From Oligoflexia bacterium (GTDB lineage: Bacteria; Bdellovibrionota; Bdellovibrionia; JABDDW01), in the NCBI GenBank assembly GCA_034439615.1, contig JAWXAT010000028.1, positions 1-62,704 on the forward strand: a DNA stretch of 62,704 bases. Direction: 5' to 3'. The translations under genes and the position numbers were made by a program. How positions within the stretch are numbered: position 1 is the stretch's first letter; every line of letters starts with the position of its first letter. The notes beneath the pieces are model-generated. The model made no database searches. It had not been told where the DNA came from and saw only the letters and a program-made list of their open reading frames with translations. Shown one piece after another: positions 1 through 7,376 of the stretch.

Positions 1-170
1 CCCAACACCAACACCAACACCAACACCAACACCAACACCAACACCAACACCAACACCAACACCAACACCAACACCAACACCAACACCAAAACCAACACCA
101 ACACCAAAACCAACACCAACACCAACACCAAAACCAACACCAACACCAACACCAACACCAACACCAAAAA
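1..170. repeat. CCAACA hexanucleotide tandem repeat
   Basis: The window opens inside a head-to-tail array of the hexamer CCAACA, about 28 units long; four units read CCAAAA instead. All three plus-strand frames stay open through it (Pro-Thr, Asn-Thr or Gln-His dipeptides). A unit change would not shift any frame. The array may continue outside the window. Confidence 0.95.
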
Positions 171-223
171 CACGCACCACTCACCAGTGCCACGACCAAA
201 TCCTCAAGTTGGAACCGCCGTAA
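2..223 (+). CDS. Possible 3' end of a Pro-Thr repeat protein (partial)
   Basis: The frame starting at base 2 reads as a Pro-Thr repeat with occasional Lys, followed by a short unique tail ending ILKLEPP and TAA at 221-223. It has no start in the window. The frame starting at base 1 is open to TAA at 238-240 and is an equal candidate, so the coding frame, if any, is not decided. Pro/Thr spacers are common in cell-surface and periplasm-spanning proteins, but no domain is visible here. Confidence 0.2.
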   Translation, partial: PTPTPTPTPTPTPTPTPTPTPTPTPTPTPKPTPTPKPTPTPTPKPTPTPTPTPTPKTRTTHQCHDQILKLEPP

Positions 224-339
224 ATAGTCACAGCACGTAATTATTATCGAGCCTTACCCTGCGGAAGGGGCGTTGTTTTCTTTTAAGCTAGGTCTGTACT
301 TTGCTCTTATTGGCATTGTCACAAACTGAGGTACGTATT

Positions 340-2040
340 TTGAAACTTTTGCTTATTAGTTTATTTTGTCTACAGTTGTCAGTGCAAGCACTTGCGCACA
401 CAGCGTCTCCAGGTGAGAAGCTTGGTGTTGGTGCGGGCCCTGAGAAATTGATTGCCACTCATATCTTATCAGGCGCTAAAGAGCGTCTCACATTTAAAAT
501 TTTTGAAAGTTACACTCATGGAAATAGTGAACGTCAACTTCGTTATGAGTTAGAAGAATCTCGAACTCTTTTAATGGACACACACATTTCAGTTTTGATC
601 GGGCGAGACCTTGATTTTGATGGTTTCATGGACACTTGGTTTCCGTTAACTGTAAATGACGTCCCATTCTCAGTCACCAGCTGGACAACTTATTTCCCCT
701 CGCAATCATCAGGAACATCAAAATCAATTGATCGTGTTTCTAAAAGAAAAGACGGTTGGGATGCGGCTTTTTCGTTAATGCATGAATTAGGAATTCATAA
801 TCGAAGTATGACGCAATTAGTTTTTGATTCTATTCCTTCAATTGCTTTTATCTCAGACTCATTGAATTCAGGTTTTAAAGACGGTCTTTTAGCAAGACAG
901 CTTAATGTATTAAGCCTAGAAAAACGCGTTGCAAATTTAATAAAAGAAGAAAAAATTGATGGCCATGAGCAGTTAGCATTATATCAAGCCATTTCAAACG
1001 AATGGATGGCCATCGCTGATGATATTTCAAATATTGGATTGCCCGATGCCTATAAGGGTGTTGCAGGAGATATGAGTTTTCAATTTCTTGGTGGAGTAAT
1101 TCTTAAAAGTATTTCGCTACTAGGCCCTGTTTTAAAACCTGTTTTTTCTAAAATGTCCATAATCGCAATGGCACCGCTTTTAAAAACTTCAACCGGTCGA
1201 GCGCTTTATTCACGTTGTGCTGCATATTATGCCAGTGTTAATTTAGCACGAGAGCAAGCTGCAGCACGTTTAGCACGCATAAAATCAGGACAAGCTATTG
1301 TTGCTCGTTATGCTGCCACTCGCGGAGCAACTATTTCTACACTTAAACGTGTACATTTATATAATCAAGCCATCATCGCAAGACAAGTCACCGCAAAAGT
1401 TCTGCAAGCTTGGTGGGCAGACAAAGGTTACGTAGCTTTTAATTTTTCTATTCAAACGGCGATTGAGGCTCAAGATCATTGGGATGAAATCAAAGACCCA
1501 AATCCATTTAAGATCGCTCAGAATATTTGGAATAATCGTGAGATGAGACAAAATCTATTATTTATGTTTTCAGAAACAAATATGCAGACGGTTGTTCATA
1601 CAAGCATGGGTAGAAATATGAAAAGCTACGTCACTTGCTTTTTCTTATCTATGGGTAATTCTGTTGCAACTAATATTTGGATTAAAAAAGAAAGTGATCC
1701 AGGCCGTATCGCAGGGGATACTCTTTGGGAAACTACCATTGGCAACGGTCAAACTTTAGCAGATGGGGTCGTAAGACAACATGCTAAAGAACTCGCTAAG
1801 CAAACAGGCAATAGTAAATTCAGACTTCTTGGATACGCATTTGTAGTGATTGATCAATCGGCTGGATATCTTGGATATAATAAATGGACTGGCGCTTATG
1901 AAGATTATAGACGGCGTCAAAAAGAAAAACTTCCAAAACTTGAACAATCAAAAATTCAAGATCAAATGCCCATTACTTCTGATGCGGCCCGACATCTTGA
2001 GCCGATGCTCATCCCTATAATGGTTCCAGCAGGAATTTGA
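340..2040 (+). CDS. Secreted protein of unknown function
   Basis: I do not recognise a family. The start is placed at TTG 340 because GAGG lies about nine bases upstream and translation from there begins with a clear signal peptide (MKLLLISLFCLQ... ending AxA at ALA before HTASPG). The longer frame from TTG 301 has no such support. The mature protein (about 547 residues) has an early Asp-rich turn, DLDFDGFMD, resembling a calcium-binding DxDxDG loop, then a mostly helical Ala/Arg-rich middle (around residues 285-360). A similarly exported, unrelated-looking small protein follows 66 bases downstream and may be cotranscribed. Confidence 0.75.
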   Translation: MKLLLISLFCLQLSVQALAHTASPGEKLGVGAGPEKLIATHILSGAKERLTFKIFESYTHGNSERQLRYELEESRTLLMDTHISVLIGRDLDFDGFMDTWFPLTVNDVPFSVTSWTTYFPSQSSGTSKSIDRVSKRKDGWDAAFSLMHELGIHNRSMTQLVFDSIPSIAFISDSLNSGFKDGLLARQLNVLSLEKRVANLIKEEKIDGHEQLALYQAISNEWMAIADDISNIGLPDAYKGVAGDMSFQFLGGVILKSISLLGPVLKPVFSKMSIIAMAPLLKTSTGRALYSRCAAYYASVNLAREQAAARLARIKSGQAIVARYAATRGATISTLKRVHLYNQAIIARQVTAKVLQAWWADKGYVAFNFSIQTAIEAQDHWDEIKDPNPFKIAQNIWNNREMRQNLLFMFSETNMQTVVHTSMGRNMKSYVTCFFLSMGNSVATNIWIKKESDPGRIAGDTLWETTIGNGQTLADGVVRQHAKELAKQTGNSKFRLLGYAFVVIDQSAGYLGYNKWTGAYEDYRRRQKEKLPKLEQSKIQDQMPITSDAARHLEPMLIPIMVPAGI

Positions 2041-2106
2041 TTATTTACTAGCTTGGAAATTAGTAGCTCATTAGTATTATGCTTACTAAATTAATGAGGG
2101 GGCGTT

Positions 2107-2781
2107 ATGAAGCTATTGAGTTTGATAATTATCATGTCTGGTTTGATTTCTTCAAACACTCAGGCTCAAGTATGTGGTGAGAATGAGCCGGCCTATTGTA
2201 CACCTCAAGTTTTTAGATCACTCGAAAAACCTATTACAGATAGAATTTTGCGTGCTCATGTTTTTAAAGTAGGGCAAGTAACTTTAGCGGGTCTTGCAAT
2301 CGGGGTTTCAAGTGCAAATAGCGTTAAAAATCTTGCAATGCAAAATTCTACAGCAAGTGATCAAGAAGGTTATTGTACTTGGTATGTGAATCGCGGAAAT
2401 GTTTTTGCATGGTGGAATTTTAATTATAAATATTTGCCACATCCAAGTAGTCAGGCTTCTGAGCAAATAATTTCTCAATACATGAGTTTAGCAGCTCCAC
2501 TTTTTGATCAAGGGATGAATAATTTTGTGACATGTGCCCAAAAACATCGCTACATTTCAGTTGGCTGCAATGGAATGAAACACCGAGGTCCCACACTCTT
2601 TGGAATGCTCCTTGCCTACAGTGGTTGCAAAGCTTCAAATGCTACAGCCATTGTTAATGAATTTTGGGGTCTTAATGGCGTAGCACCTGAAGTAAGGCTT
2701 GCCATTATTGAAGCAGCCTCACGTTTAGGTAAAGCCAATCAAACACAAAGTTGTCGTCTAAGACAGATGCTGGAAAATTAA
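2107..2781 (+). CDS. Small secreted Cys-containing protein, unknown function
   Basis: It encodes 224 residues with an N-terminal signal peptide (hydrophobic MKLLSLIIIMSGLI, probable cleavage after TQAQ). The mature part carries several cysteines (VCGENEP, YCTPQ, YCTWY, TCAQK, GCNGM, GCKAS, SCRLRQ), suggesting disulphides in the periplasm or outside the cell. A strong GAGGGGG ribosome-binding site precedes the ATG. Its stop codon overlaps the stop region of the convergent polysaccharide deacetylase by four bases, so no separate terminator lies between them. No known domain was recognised. Confidence 0.75.
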   Translation: MKLLSLIIIMSGLISSNTQAQVCGENEPAYCTPQVFRSLEKPITDRILRAHVFKVGQVTLAGLAIGVSSANSVKNLAMQNSTASDQEGYCTWYVNRGNVFAWWNFNYKYLPHPSSQASEQIISQYMSLAAPLFDQGMNNFVTCAQKHRYISVGCNGMKHRGPTLFGMLLAYSGCKASNATAIVNEFWGLNGVAPEVRLAIIEAASRLGKANQTQSCRLRQMLEN

Positions 2782-3830
2782 AGTGCTCTGAGTCTAATAC
2801 TTCCTGGTGGATCAATTCGTGTCATTTTTTGAGCTTTAAGAGCATCATAGATTGTGACGATGCGATAGCCTTCAACTATGAGTCTTGGAATTATAATTTC
2901 TAAGGCTTTATAGGTTTGGGGATGTATCTCATGAAATAAAATTATCCCACGATTTCCGTACATACCTAATTGTTTAAAAACACGATTTGTAATACTCACT
3001 GGATTTTTATCAGACCAATCAAGTGAATCAATAAGCCACATGGCGTGATTAAGGCGATTTGGTCTACACTCAGAACCTCGACATGTCTGGCTAACAGTAT
3101 TTGCTAAAATTAGATCAAGTACGCGTTTGTCTCTAGAACCATAAGGTGTTCTAAGAAATTCAGGAGCCTGTAGTACTCGATTAAGATCAAAACCTTGGGC
3201 AAAATGATTTCGATAAAACTGATTAAGTGAATCTATGCCACCCATTACTGATAATAAAATATTTTGGGTGTTATCAATTTGAGCATTGATAGAAGCATCA
3301 CTGAGATTTTTAAAGTTTTGATGACTCCAGCTATGATTTGCTAAAAGAAATCCCCTGGAGTGAAGTTCTTGGCTTACATGAGGGTATGCTTTTATATTTC
3401 TTCCAACTTGAAAAAAAGTCCCGTCAATACGATTTCGTTCTAAAAGATTAGCCATCGCAATAGTAAGGGTAGGGTGGGGGCCATCATCAAATGTTAAAAC
3501 AACTTCTTTAGTTTGAAGTTCTTTTCCTGTGAGTTCGTTCGTTGCGTAATAGTTGAGTTCTTGATCATTAAAACAGGCGCGATCGCGGCCCTTGAGTATT
3601 CGCTTTACCTGCGCATAATCACCATTTCTTTCTGCCTTTTTAAGTGCATAGAGGTCAAGTAACCCTTCATGAAGAGCTTTTGCATTTCCAGTGATGATGT
3701 GGGCATCAACGAGATCTCTCATGGCGTTTACTTCTGCTGAAATGACTTCTGTTTCGGGTAAGTATGTCGGCTCAGCAAAAGCTGTGTTGTTTAAAAGTAT
3801 AAGGCTAAAAAAGCTTAAAAGAAATTTCAT
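2778..3830 (-). CDS. Polysaccharide deacetylase (NodB-homology, CE4 family)
   Basis: This is an exported metal-dependent deacetylase, probably acting on N-acetylated glycans such as peptidoglycan or chitin oligomers. All five NodB motifs are present: TFDDGP at residues 113-118, the metal histidines in NHSWSH (166 and 170), RTPYG at 227-231, DSLDW at 268-272 and FHEIH at 299-303, so it should be active. A signal peptide ends at TAFA (about residue 19). Residues 20-105 before the catalytic domain are a helical extension of unknown role. GGGGGAT precedes the ATG. Substrate cannot be read from the sequence; peptidoglycan deacetylation in the Bdellovibrio manner is an inference. Confidence 0.92.
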   Translation of the reverse strand: MKFLLSFFSLILLNNTAFAEPTYLPETEVISAEVNAMRDLVDAHIITGNAKALHEGLLDLYALKKAERNGDYAQVKRILKGRDRACFNDQELNYYATNELTGKELQTKEVVLTFDDGPHPTLTIAMANLLERNRIDGTFFQVGRNIKAYPHVSQELHSRGFLLANHSWSHQNFKNLSDASINAQIDNTQNILLSVMGGIDSLNQFYRNHFAQGFDLNRVLQAPEFLRTPYGSRDKRVLDLILANTVSQTCRGSECRPNRLNHAMWLIDSLDWSDKNPVSITNRVFKQLGMYGNRGIILFHEIHPQTYKALEIIIPRLIVEGYRIVTIYDALKAQKMTRIDPPGSIRLRAL

Positions 3831-3915
3831 GGATCCCCCGATTGACTTACCCAGGGTGAACTAATAGCAAAATTACTAGTCTTGCAAGTGAAATGGTCTG
3901 TGACTTCTTAGAGCA

Positions 3916-3943
3916 TTGACATCAACCTAAATCGCGACATAAT
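3916..3943 (+). promoter_or_regulatory. Predicted sigma-70 promoter for the E1 alpha/E1 beta operon
   Basis: A perfect -35 TTGACA (3916-3921) is followed after 16 bases by CATAAT (3938-3943), with the first ATG at 3975. A GGGAGA ribosome-binding site follows. The spacing and distance to the start fit a housekeeping promoter. Confidence 0.6.
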
Positions 3944-3974
3944 AGGCCGTTATCGACTTATAGGGAGAGTAAAA

Positions 3975-4967
3975 ATGGCCGTCGCTAGAAAACCACCTTT
4001 GCTTGAGATCTATGAACTCATGGTCAAATCGCGTGTTTTAGAAGAACGCCTTATTAAAATTTATAAATCAGGTGAAGGGTTTTTCTGGATCGGCGGACCC
4101 GGTCAGGAAGCTTTTGACGTAACTCTGGGCATGCTTCTTAAAAAGGGGCAAGGCCTTGATTATGACTGGTTTCATGGGCATTACCGATCAACCCCAGTGC
4201 TTATTGCAATGGGATTAGAAATGATTGACTCCGTTAGGATGATGAAAAACCTTGCGACCGATAAATCTTCTCATGGTCGCAATTTTTGCAATCACTATGC
4301 GATTCCAGAGTGGAACGTTGCACCCATTTCATCACCCATTGAAGTTCAATATTCCATTGCCTTAGGGACTGCCCTTGCACAAAAACAACATGGGGGTAGT
4401 GGTATTACTGTGGTAACCGGTGGAGACGCTGGAACCGCAGAATCTGATTTCGCATCGTGTCTAGTTTGGGCGAGTCGGCCTCTAGAGGAACTTCCAATGC
4501 TCATCCTAGTGCAAGATAATCATTGGGGTATTTCAACACCCTATGAAGGCCAACATGGTGAAAAAAATATCGCCGATCGTGGAAAAGCTTTTGGAATAAA
4601 AACTGCCGTTATTGATGGTAACGATGTTGAAGAATCTTGGAATGCTTTGAGCGAGGCATTTGCATATATTAGAAAAGAAAAAAAGCCCTATTTACTTCAA
4701 GCAAATGTATCAAGACTGTATGGTCATTCATCTGCATCTGGAGCCAATTTTGTTACTCAAGAAGCAGATTGCATTAAAATTTTAGAGCAAAAACTAGTTA
4801 AACAAAAACTGCTAACTGAAAGTAAAATCAAAGAAATCTGGGATAAGTATCAAGATGAAAGCATGAAGGCACTTAACCAGGCTCGAACAGAACCTGCGCC
4901 TACGGCTGAGTCAATTTGGGAATATGTTTATGCAGATAACGAAAACGCTGATTGGAGAAAATTTTAA
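3975..4967 (+). CDS. Thiamine diphosphate-dependent 2-oxoacid dehydrogenase, E1 alpha subunit
   Basis: This is the E1 alpha subunit (330 residues) of a pyruvate- or branched-chain-2-oxoacid-dehydrogenase-type enzyme, which decarboxylates a 2-oxoacid on thiamine diphosphate. Supporting features are the GGPGQEAF block near the N-terminus, a TPP-binding region beginning GGDAGTAESDF and ending VQDNHWGISTP, and a C-terminal YLLQANVSRLYGHSS segment. The canonical TPP motif GDG reads GDA here, while the downstream Asn is kept. It pairs with the E1 beta gene five bases downstream. No E2 lipoyl transferase or E3 gene follows, so the substrate complex cannot be assigned. Confidence 0.88.
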   Translation: MAVARKPPLLEIYELMVKSRVLEERLIKIYKSGEGFFWIGGPGQEAFDVTLGMLLKKGQGLDYDWFHGHYRSTPVLIAMGLEMIDSVRMMKNLATDKSSHGRNFCNHYAIPEWNVAPISSPIEVQYSIALGTALAQKQHGGSGITVVTGGDAGTAESDFASCLVWASRPLEELPMLILVQDNHWGISTPYEGQHGEKNIADRGKAFGIKTAVIDGNDVEESWNALSEAFAYIRKEKKPYLLQANVSRLYGHSSASGANFVTQEADCIKILEQKLVKQKLLTESKIKEIWDKYQDESMKALNQARTEPAPTAESIWEYVYADNENADWRKF

Positions 4968-4972
4968 AGCTT

Positions 4973-6028
4973 ATGGCAAACATGGCACAAGCAATTCGAA
5001 TGGCGCTCCACTACGGTGAAGAAAATCTCGGTGTTAAAAACATTTTTGGCCAAGACGTAGGCCCTCCATTGGGTGGTGTTTTTACTGCAACCCAAGGTTT
5101 AAAAACCACCTGGAATACTCCACTCGATGAACGTGGAATCATCGGCATGGCTATTGGCCTTGCGATGGCGGGGAGTCGGTGTGTTGCTGAGATTCAGTTT
5201 TGCGATTATATTTTTAATACCATTGATCTTTTAAAAATTGGTGGAAACACCTGCTGGGCAACTTATGGTCAGTTTCCTATTGCTATGACTGTTATGACGC
5301 CTGTGGGTTCTGGTATTCGAGGTTCACTCTATCATAGTCATAGTTTTGATTCTTGGGCAACGCGACTTCCTGGTTGGAAAATTGTCATGCCCTCAAATAG
5401 TCTTGATGCCTATGGTCTTTTGATTTCTGCGATGAAAGAAAATAATCCGGTATTGTTTCTTAAACCCAAAGCACTTTTACGTGTGAGAGGTGATGAGCTT
5501 ATACCTGGTGAACCTGAAAATGAAAAAGATCTTAAAAACATGATAGATGCTCCATTAGGAGATCGATCAAAATGGAAACCACAATGGCCAAAGGTTACTG
5601 ATTTTAGTGTGCCCATTGGGCAAGGTAAAATCACACGAACGGGTGATCACGCAACTGTAGTGAGTTGGGGTAGGTTATTACCTGTTTGCATGCAAGCAGC
5701 TGAGGAGCTTAGTTCCCAAGGCCATAGCGTTGAAGTGATAGATCTAAGGTCATTGTACCCGTACGATTGGCAAATGATTAAAAATTCTGTCATGAAAACA
5801 AGACGAGTTATATTTGTAAATGAAGACACAGAAATTTCAAATTTTGGTGAACATCTTTTACGACGTACTGTAGAAGAATTATTTTATCATCTTGATGCCA
5901 AGCCAAGAGTGATTGCGGGGAAACATCTTCCAGGAATTGGTTTACACCCAGTCTTAGAAGATAATAGTGTGCCTCAACTTCATCATGTGATTCATGAGCT
6001 TAAAGAATTACTCACAGAAGTTCCTTGA
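4973..6028 (+). CDS. 2-oxoacid dehydrogenase E1 beta subunit
   Basis: This is the partner of the preceding E1 alpha, forming the alpha2-beta2 TPP-dependent decarboxylase. The N-terminal pyrimidine-binding domain shows GQDVGPPLGGVFTATQGL, and the C-terminal transketolase domain shows VVSWGRLLPVCMQAAEEL and VIDLRSLYPYDW, typical of this family. The start is placed at ATG 4973 with GGAG about 15 bases upstream (inside the end of E1 alpha). An upstream TTG at 4952 would overlap E1 alpha, and ATG 4982 is another possibility. A bidirectional hairpin terminator lies about 60 bases after the stop, so the unit contains only the two E1 genes. Confidence 0.88.
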   Translation: MANMAQAIRMALHYGEENLGVKNIFGQDVGPPLGGVFTATQGLKTTWNTPLDERGIIGMAIGLAMAGSRCVAEIQFCDYIFNTIDLLKIGGNTCWATYGQFPIAMTVMTPVGSGIRGSLYHSHSFDSWATRLPGWKIVMPSNSLDAYGLLISAMKENNPVLFLKPKALLRVRGDELIPGEPENEKDLKNMIDAPLGDRSKWKPQWPKVTDFSVPIGQGKITRTGDHATVVSWGRLLPVCMQAAEELSSQGHSVEVIDLRSLYPYDWQMIKNSVMKTRRVIFVNEDTEISNFGEHLLRRTVEELFYHLDAKPRVIAGKHLPGIGLHPVLEDNSVPQLHHVIHELKELLTEVP

Positions 6029-6087
6029 AATATTAAAGTAATTATTCAAAGGTGAAGTTCAGTATCACTTAAAGTAATCTACAAAAT

Positions 6088-6113
6088 AAAAAGCCGCACA
6101 ATGTGCGGCTTTT
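6088..6113. terminator. Bidirectional rho-independent terminator
   Basis: The sequence reads as AAAAAGCCGCAC, loop AAT, GTGCGGCTTTT: a perfect GC-rich stem flanked by A-run and T-run on either side. It can stop transcripts from both the E1 operon (plus) and the SWIB gene (minus). Confidence 0.88.
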
Positions 6114-6138
6114 ATAAACTCTATCTTTAAGAGTTAAA

Positions 6139-6429
6139 TCAGCTGAGGTGTTTGCTTACATATTTGGTCATTTCAAACATGCTTACTTGTTTTTTGCCGC
6201 CAAAAATAGGCTTCAAGTTCTCATCAGCATTGATCATGCGACGGTTTTTTGCATCTTGTAGGCCGTGCTTTTTGATGTATACCCACAATTTTTTAACAAC
6301 TTCAGTGCGGGGAAGGTCTTTTGAACCAACAACTTCAGCTAATAATGAGCTGGGTGTTAATGGTTTCATGAACGCTCCGCCAGCTTTTCTTTTTACGGGC
6401 TTCTTTGCAACTTTTTTCTTAGCAGCCAT
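6139..6429 (-). CDS. SWIB/MDM2-domain protein with basic tail
   Basis: This is a 96-residue protein. Residues 1-20 are Lys/Ala/Arg rich (AAKKKVAKKPVKRK), like a histone-H1 tail. Residues 22-95 form a SWIB domain: LTPSSLLAEVVG, RTEVVKKLWVYIKKHGLQD and a C-terminal MFEMTKYVSKHL. Bacterial SWIB proteins of this size occur in Chlamydia and Bdellovibrio-like bacteria and are thought to act in chromatin or DNA topology; the exact role is unknown. An AAGGAG site precedes the ATG. The gene is monocistronic, ending at the shared terminator. Confidence 0.93.
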   Translation of the reverse strand: MAAKKKVAKKPVKRKAGGAFMKPLTPSSLLAEVVGSKDLPRTEVVKKLWVYIKKHGLQDAKNRRMINADENLKPIFGGKKQVSMFEMTKYVSKHLS

Positions 6430-6639
6430 TTTTGAGCTCCTTTTATTGACGTCCGAGTAATAAGGACGCCGCGGTTAATTATTCTTATTTTGCATCTACT
6501 ATGAAACAGCCTTATCGGACGTCGTGCAAGCATAAAATTGTGTTTCTCGAGGTATTTCCGAGGGAAAATGACCAAAATGACTGGTTTTTACGAGGGGAAT
6601 TGACTTTTTCTCGAGAGGAAATCAGATTTTGGTACTTTT
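6430..6639. other. Intergenic leader of the SWIB gene
   Basis: There are about 210 bases between the PilZ gene end and the SWIB start. Two TTTCTCGAG blocks occur (near 6542 and 6608), the first followed by GTATTTCCGAGGG. No convincing ORF, RNA or terminator is visible. Confidence 0.4.
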
Positions 6640-7251
6640 TTAGCGATTTTGTTTCTCAATTACTTTATTAAAAAAGCCTTCAGCCCAGTCAGCTTTCTGT
6701 CGCGGGCGTTTAATATCAATCATTGTTAAGATGTAATACGTTCCCCAAGCAAGTCCACCTAAAAGTACGAAGCTAATAATTACCGAGGCAAAATTTTGGT
6801 AAAGCCAGGTTTGCCTGATGTTAAAATTAAAAAATGGGTTACGCGAGTGCTTTTGTGATTCAAGATTTTGAAATGCGCTCCTAAGGCTTTGTGCTAACGT
6901 GCGTCGATAGGCTAGAGGCATGTTTAAAAATGACACGCCTACTTTTACGGTATCGGGAAACTTTGCCCAGTGGGCATTTTGAGTTGGTTCCTCGATGCGA
7001 GCTACACGCCCTGTACATGCGATTTGGTATCCTGGCATTGGAGAGAAATCCATTTTTATAATTTCACCAATACGAGGCGCAATTTTAATTGCAGTTGTAA
7101 ATGACACACCTGATTCTGAAATATCAAAGATTTGAGTGGTACTGATTCGTTTGTTTCGAGGTGAAGCAAAGCGGATGATCTTGTGTTCTTTGCGAGCGTA
7201 TCGATAGCGTCTCGCAGCTCTTCTACTTGTTTTTAAAACCGGTGTACCCAT
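6640..7251 (-). CDS. PilZ-domain protein with C-terminal membrane segment
   Basis: It encodes 203 residues. The N-terminal half looks like PilZ: an Arg-rich start (RRAARRYRYARK), the DISESGVSF loop matching (D/N)xSxxG, and a final strand KVGVSFLN. PilZ domains bind cyclic di-GMP; the arginine element here is irregularly spaced, so binding is plausible but unproven. Around residues 155-178 lies one hydrophobic membrane segment (SVIISFVLLGGLAWGTYYIL), followed by a short charged tail. A signal-responsive inner-membrane adaptor is the likely type. AGAGGT precedes the ATG. Confidence 0.75.
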   Translation of the reverse strand: MGTPVLKTSRRAARRYRYARKEHKIIRFASPRNKRISTTQIFDISESGVSFTTAIKIAPRIGEIIKMDFSPMPGYQIACTGRVARIEEPTQNAHWAKFPDTVKVGVSFLNMPLAYRRTLAQSLRSAFQNLESQKHSRNPFFNFNIRQTWLYQNFASVIISFVLLGGLAWGTYYILTMIDIKRPRQKADWAEGFFNKVIEKQNR

Positions 7252-7325
7252 GAATTACCTCTTCTACTAGGCTTTTCGGTACCAAGGTCGTAAAACTAAA
7301 AGTATGAATGTTTTAAAAAATGACT

Positions 7326-7359
7326 AAAAAATAGGCAGAATCTAAAAGATTCTGCCTAT
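7326..7359 (-). terminator. Terminator of the glutamine synthetase gene
   Basis: A 13-bp perfect stem (ATAGGCAGAATCT and its complement) with a 3-base loop lies 18 bases after the stop. On the minus strand it runs directly into TTTTT, a standard rho-independent terminator. Confidence 0.85.
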
Positions 7360-7376
7360 CATGTCTTTTCAAATGA

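Noticed and set aside
6152-6460. Plus-strand ORF opposite the SWIB gene
   Set aside because: It is the shadow of a well-supported minus-strand domain protein.
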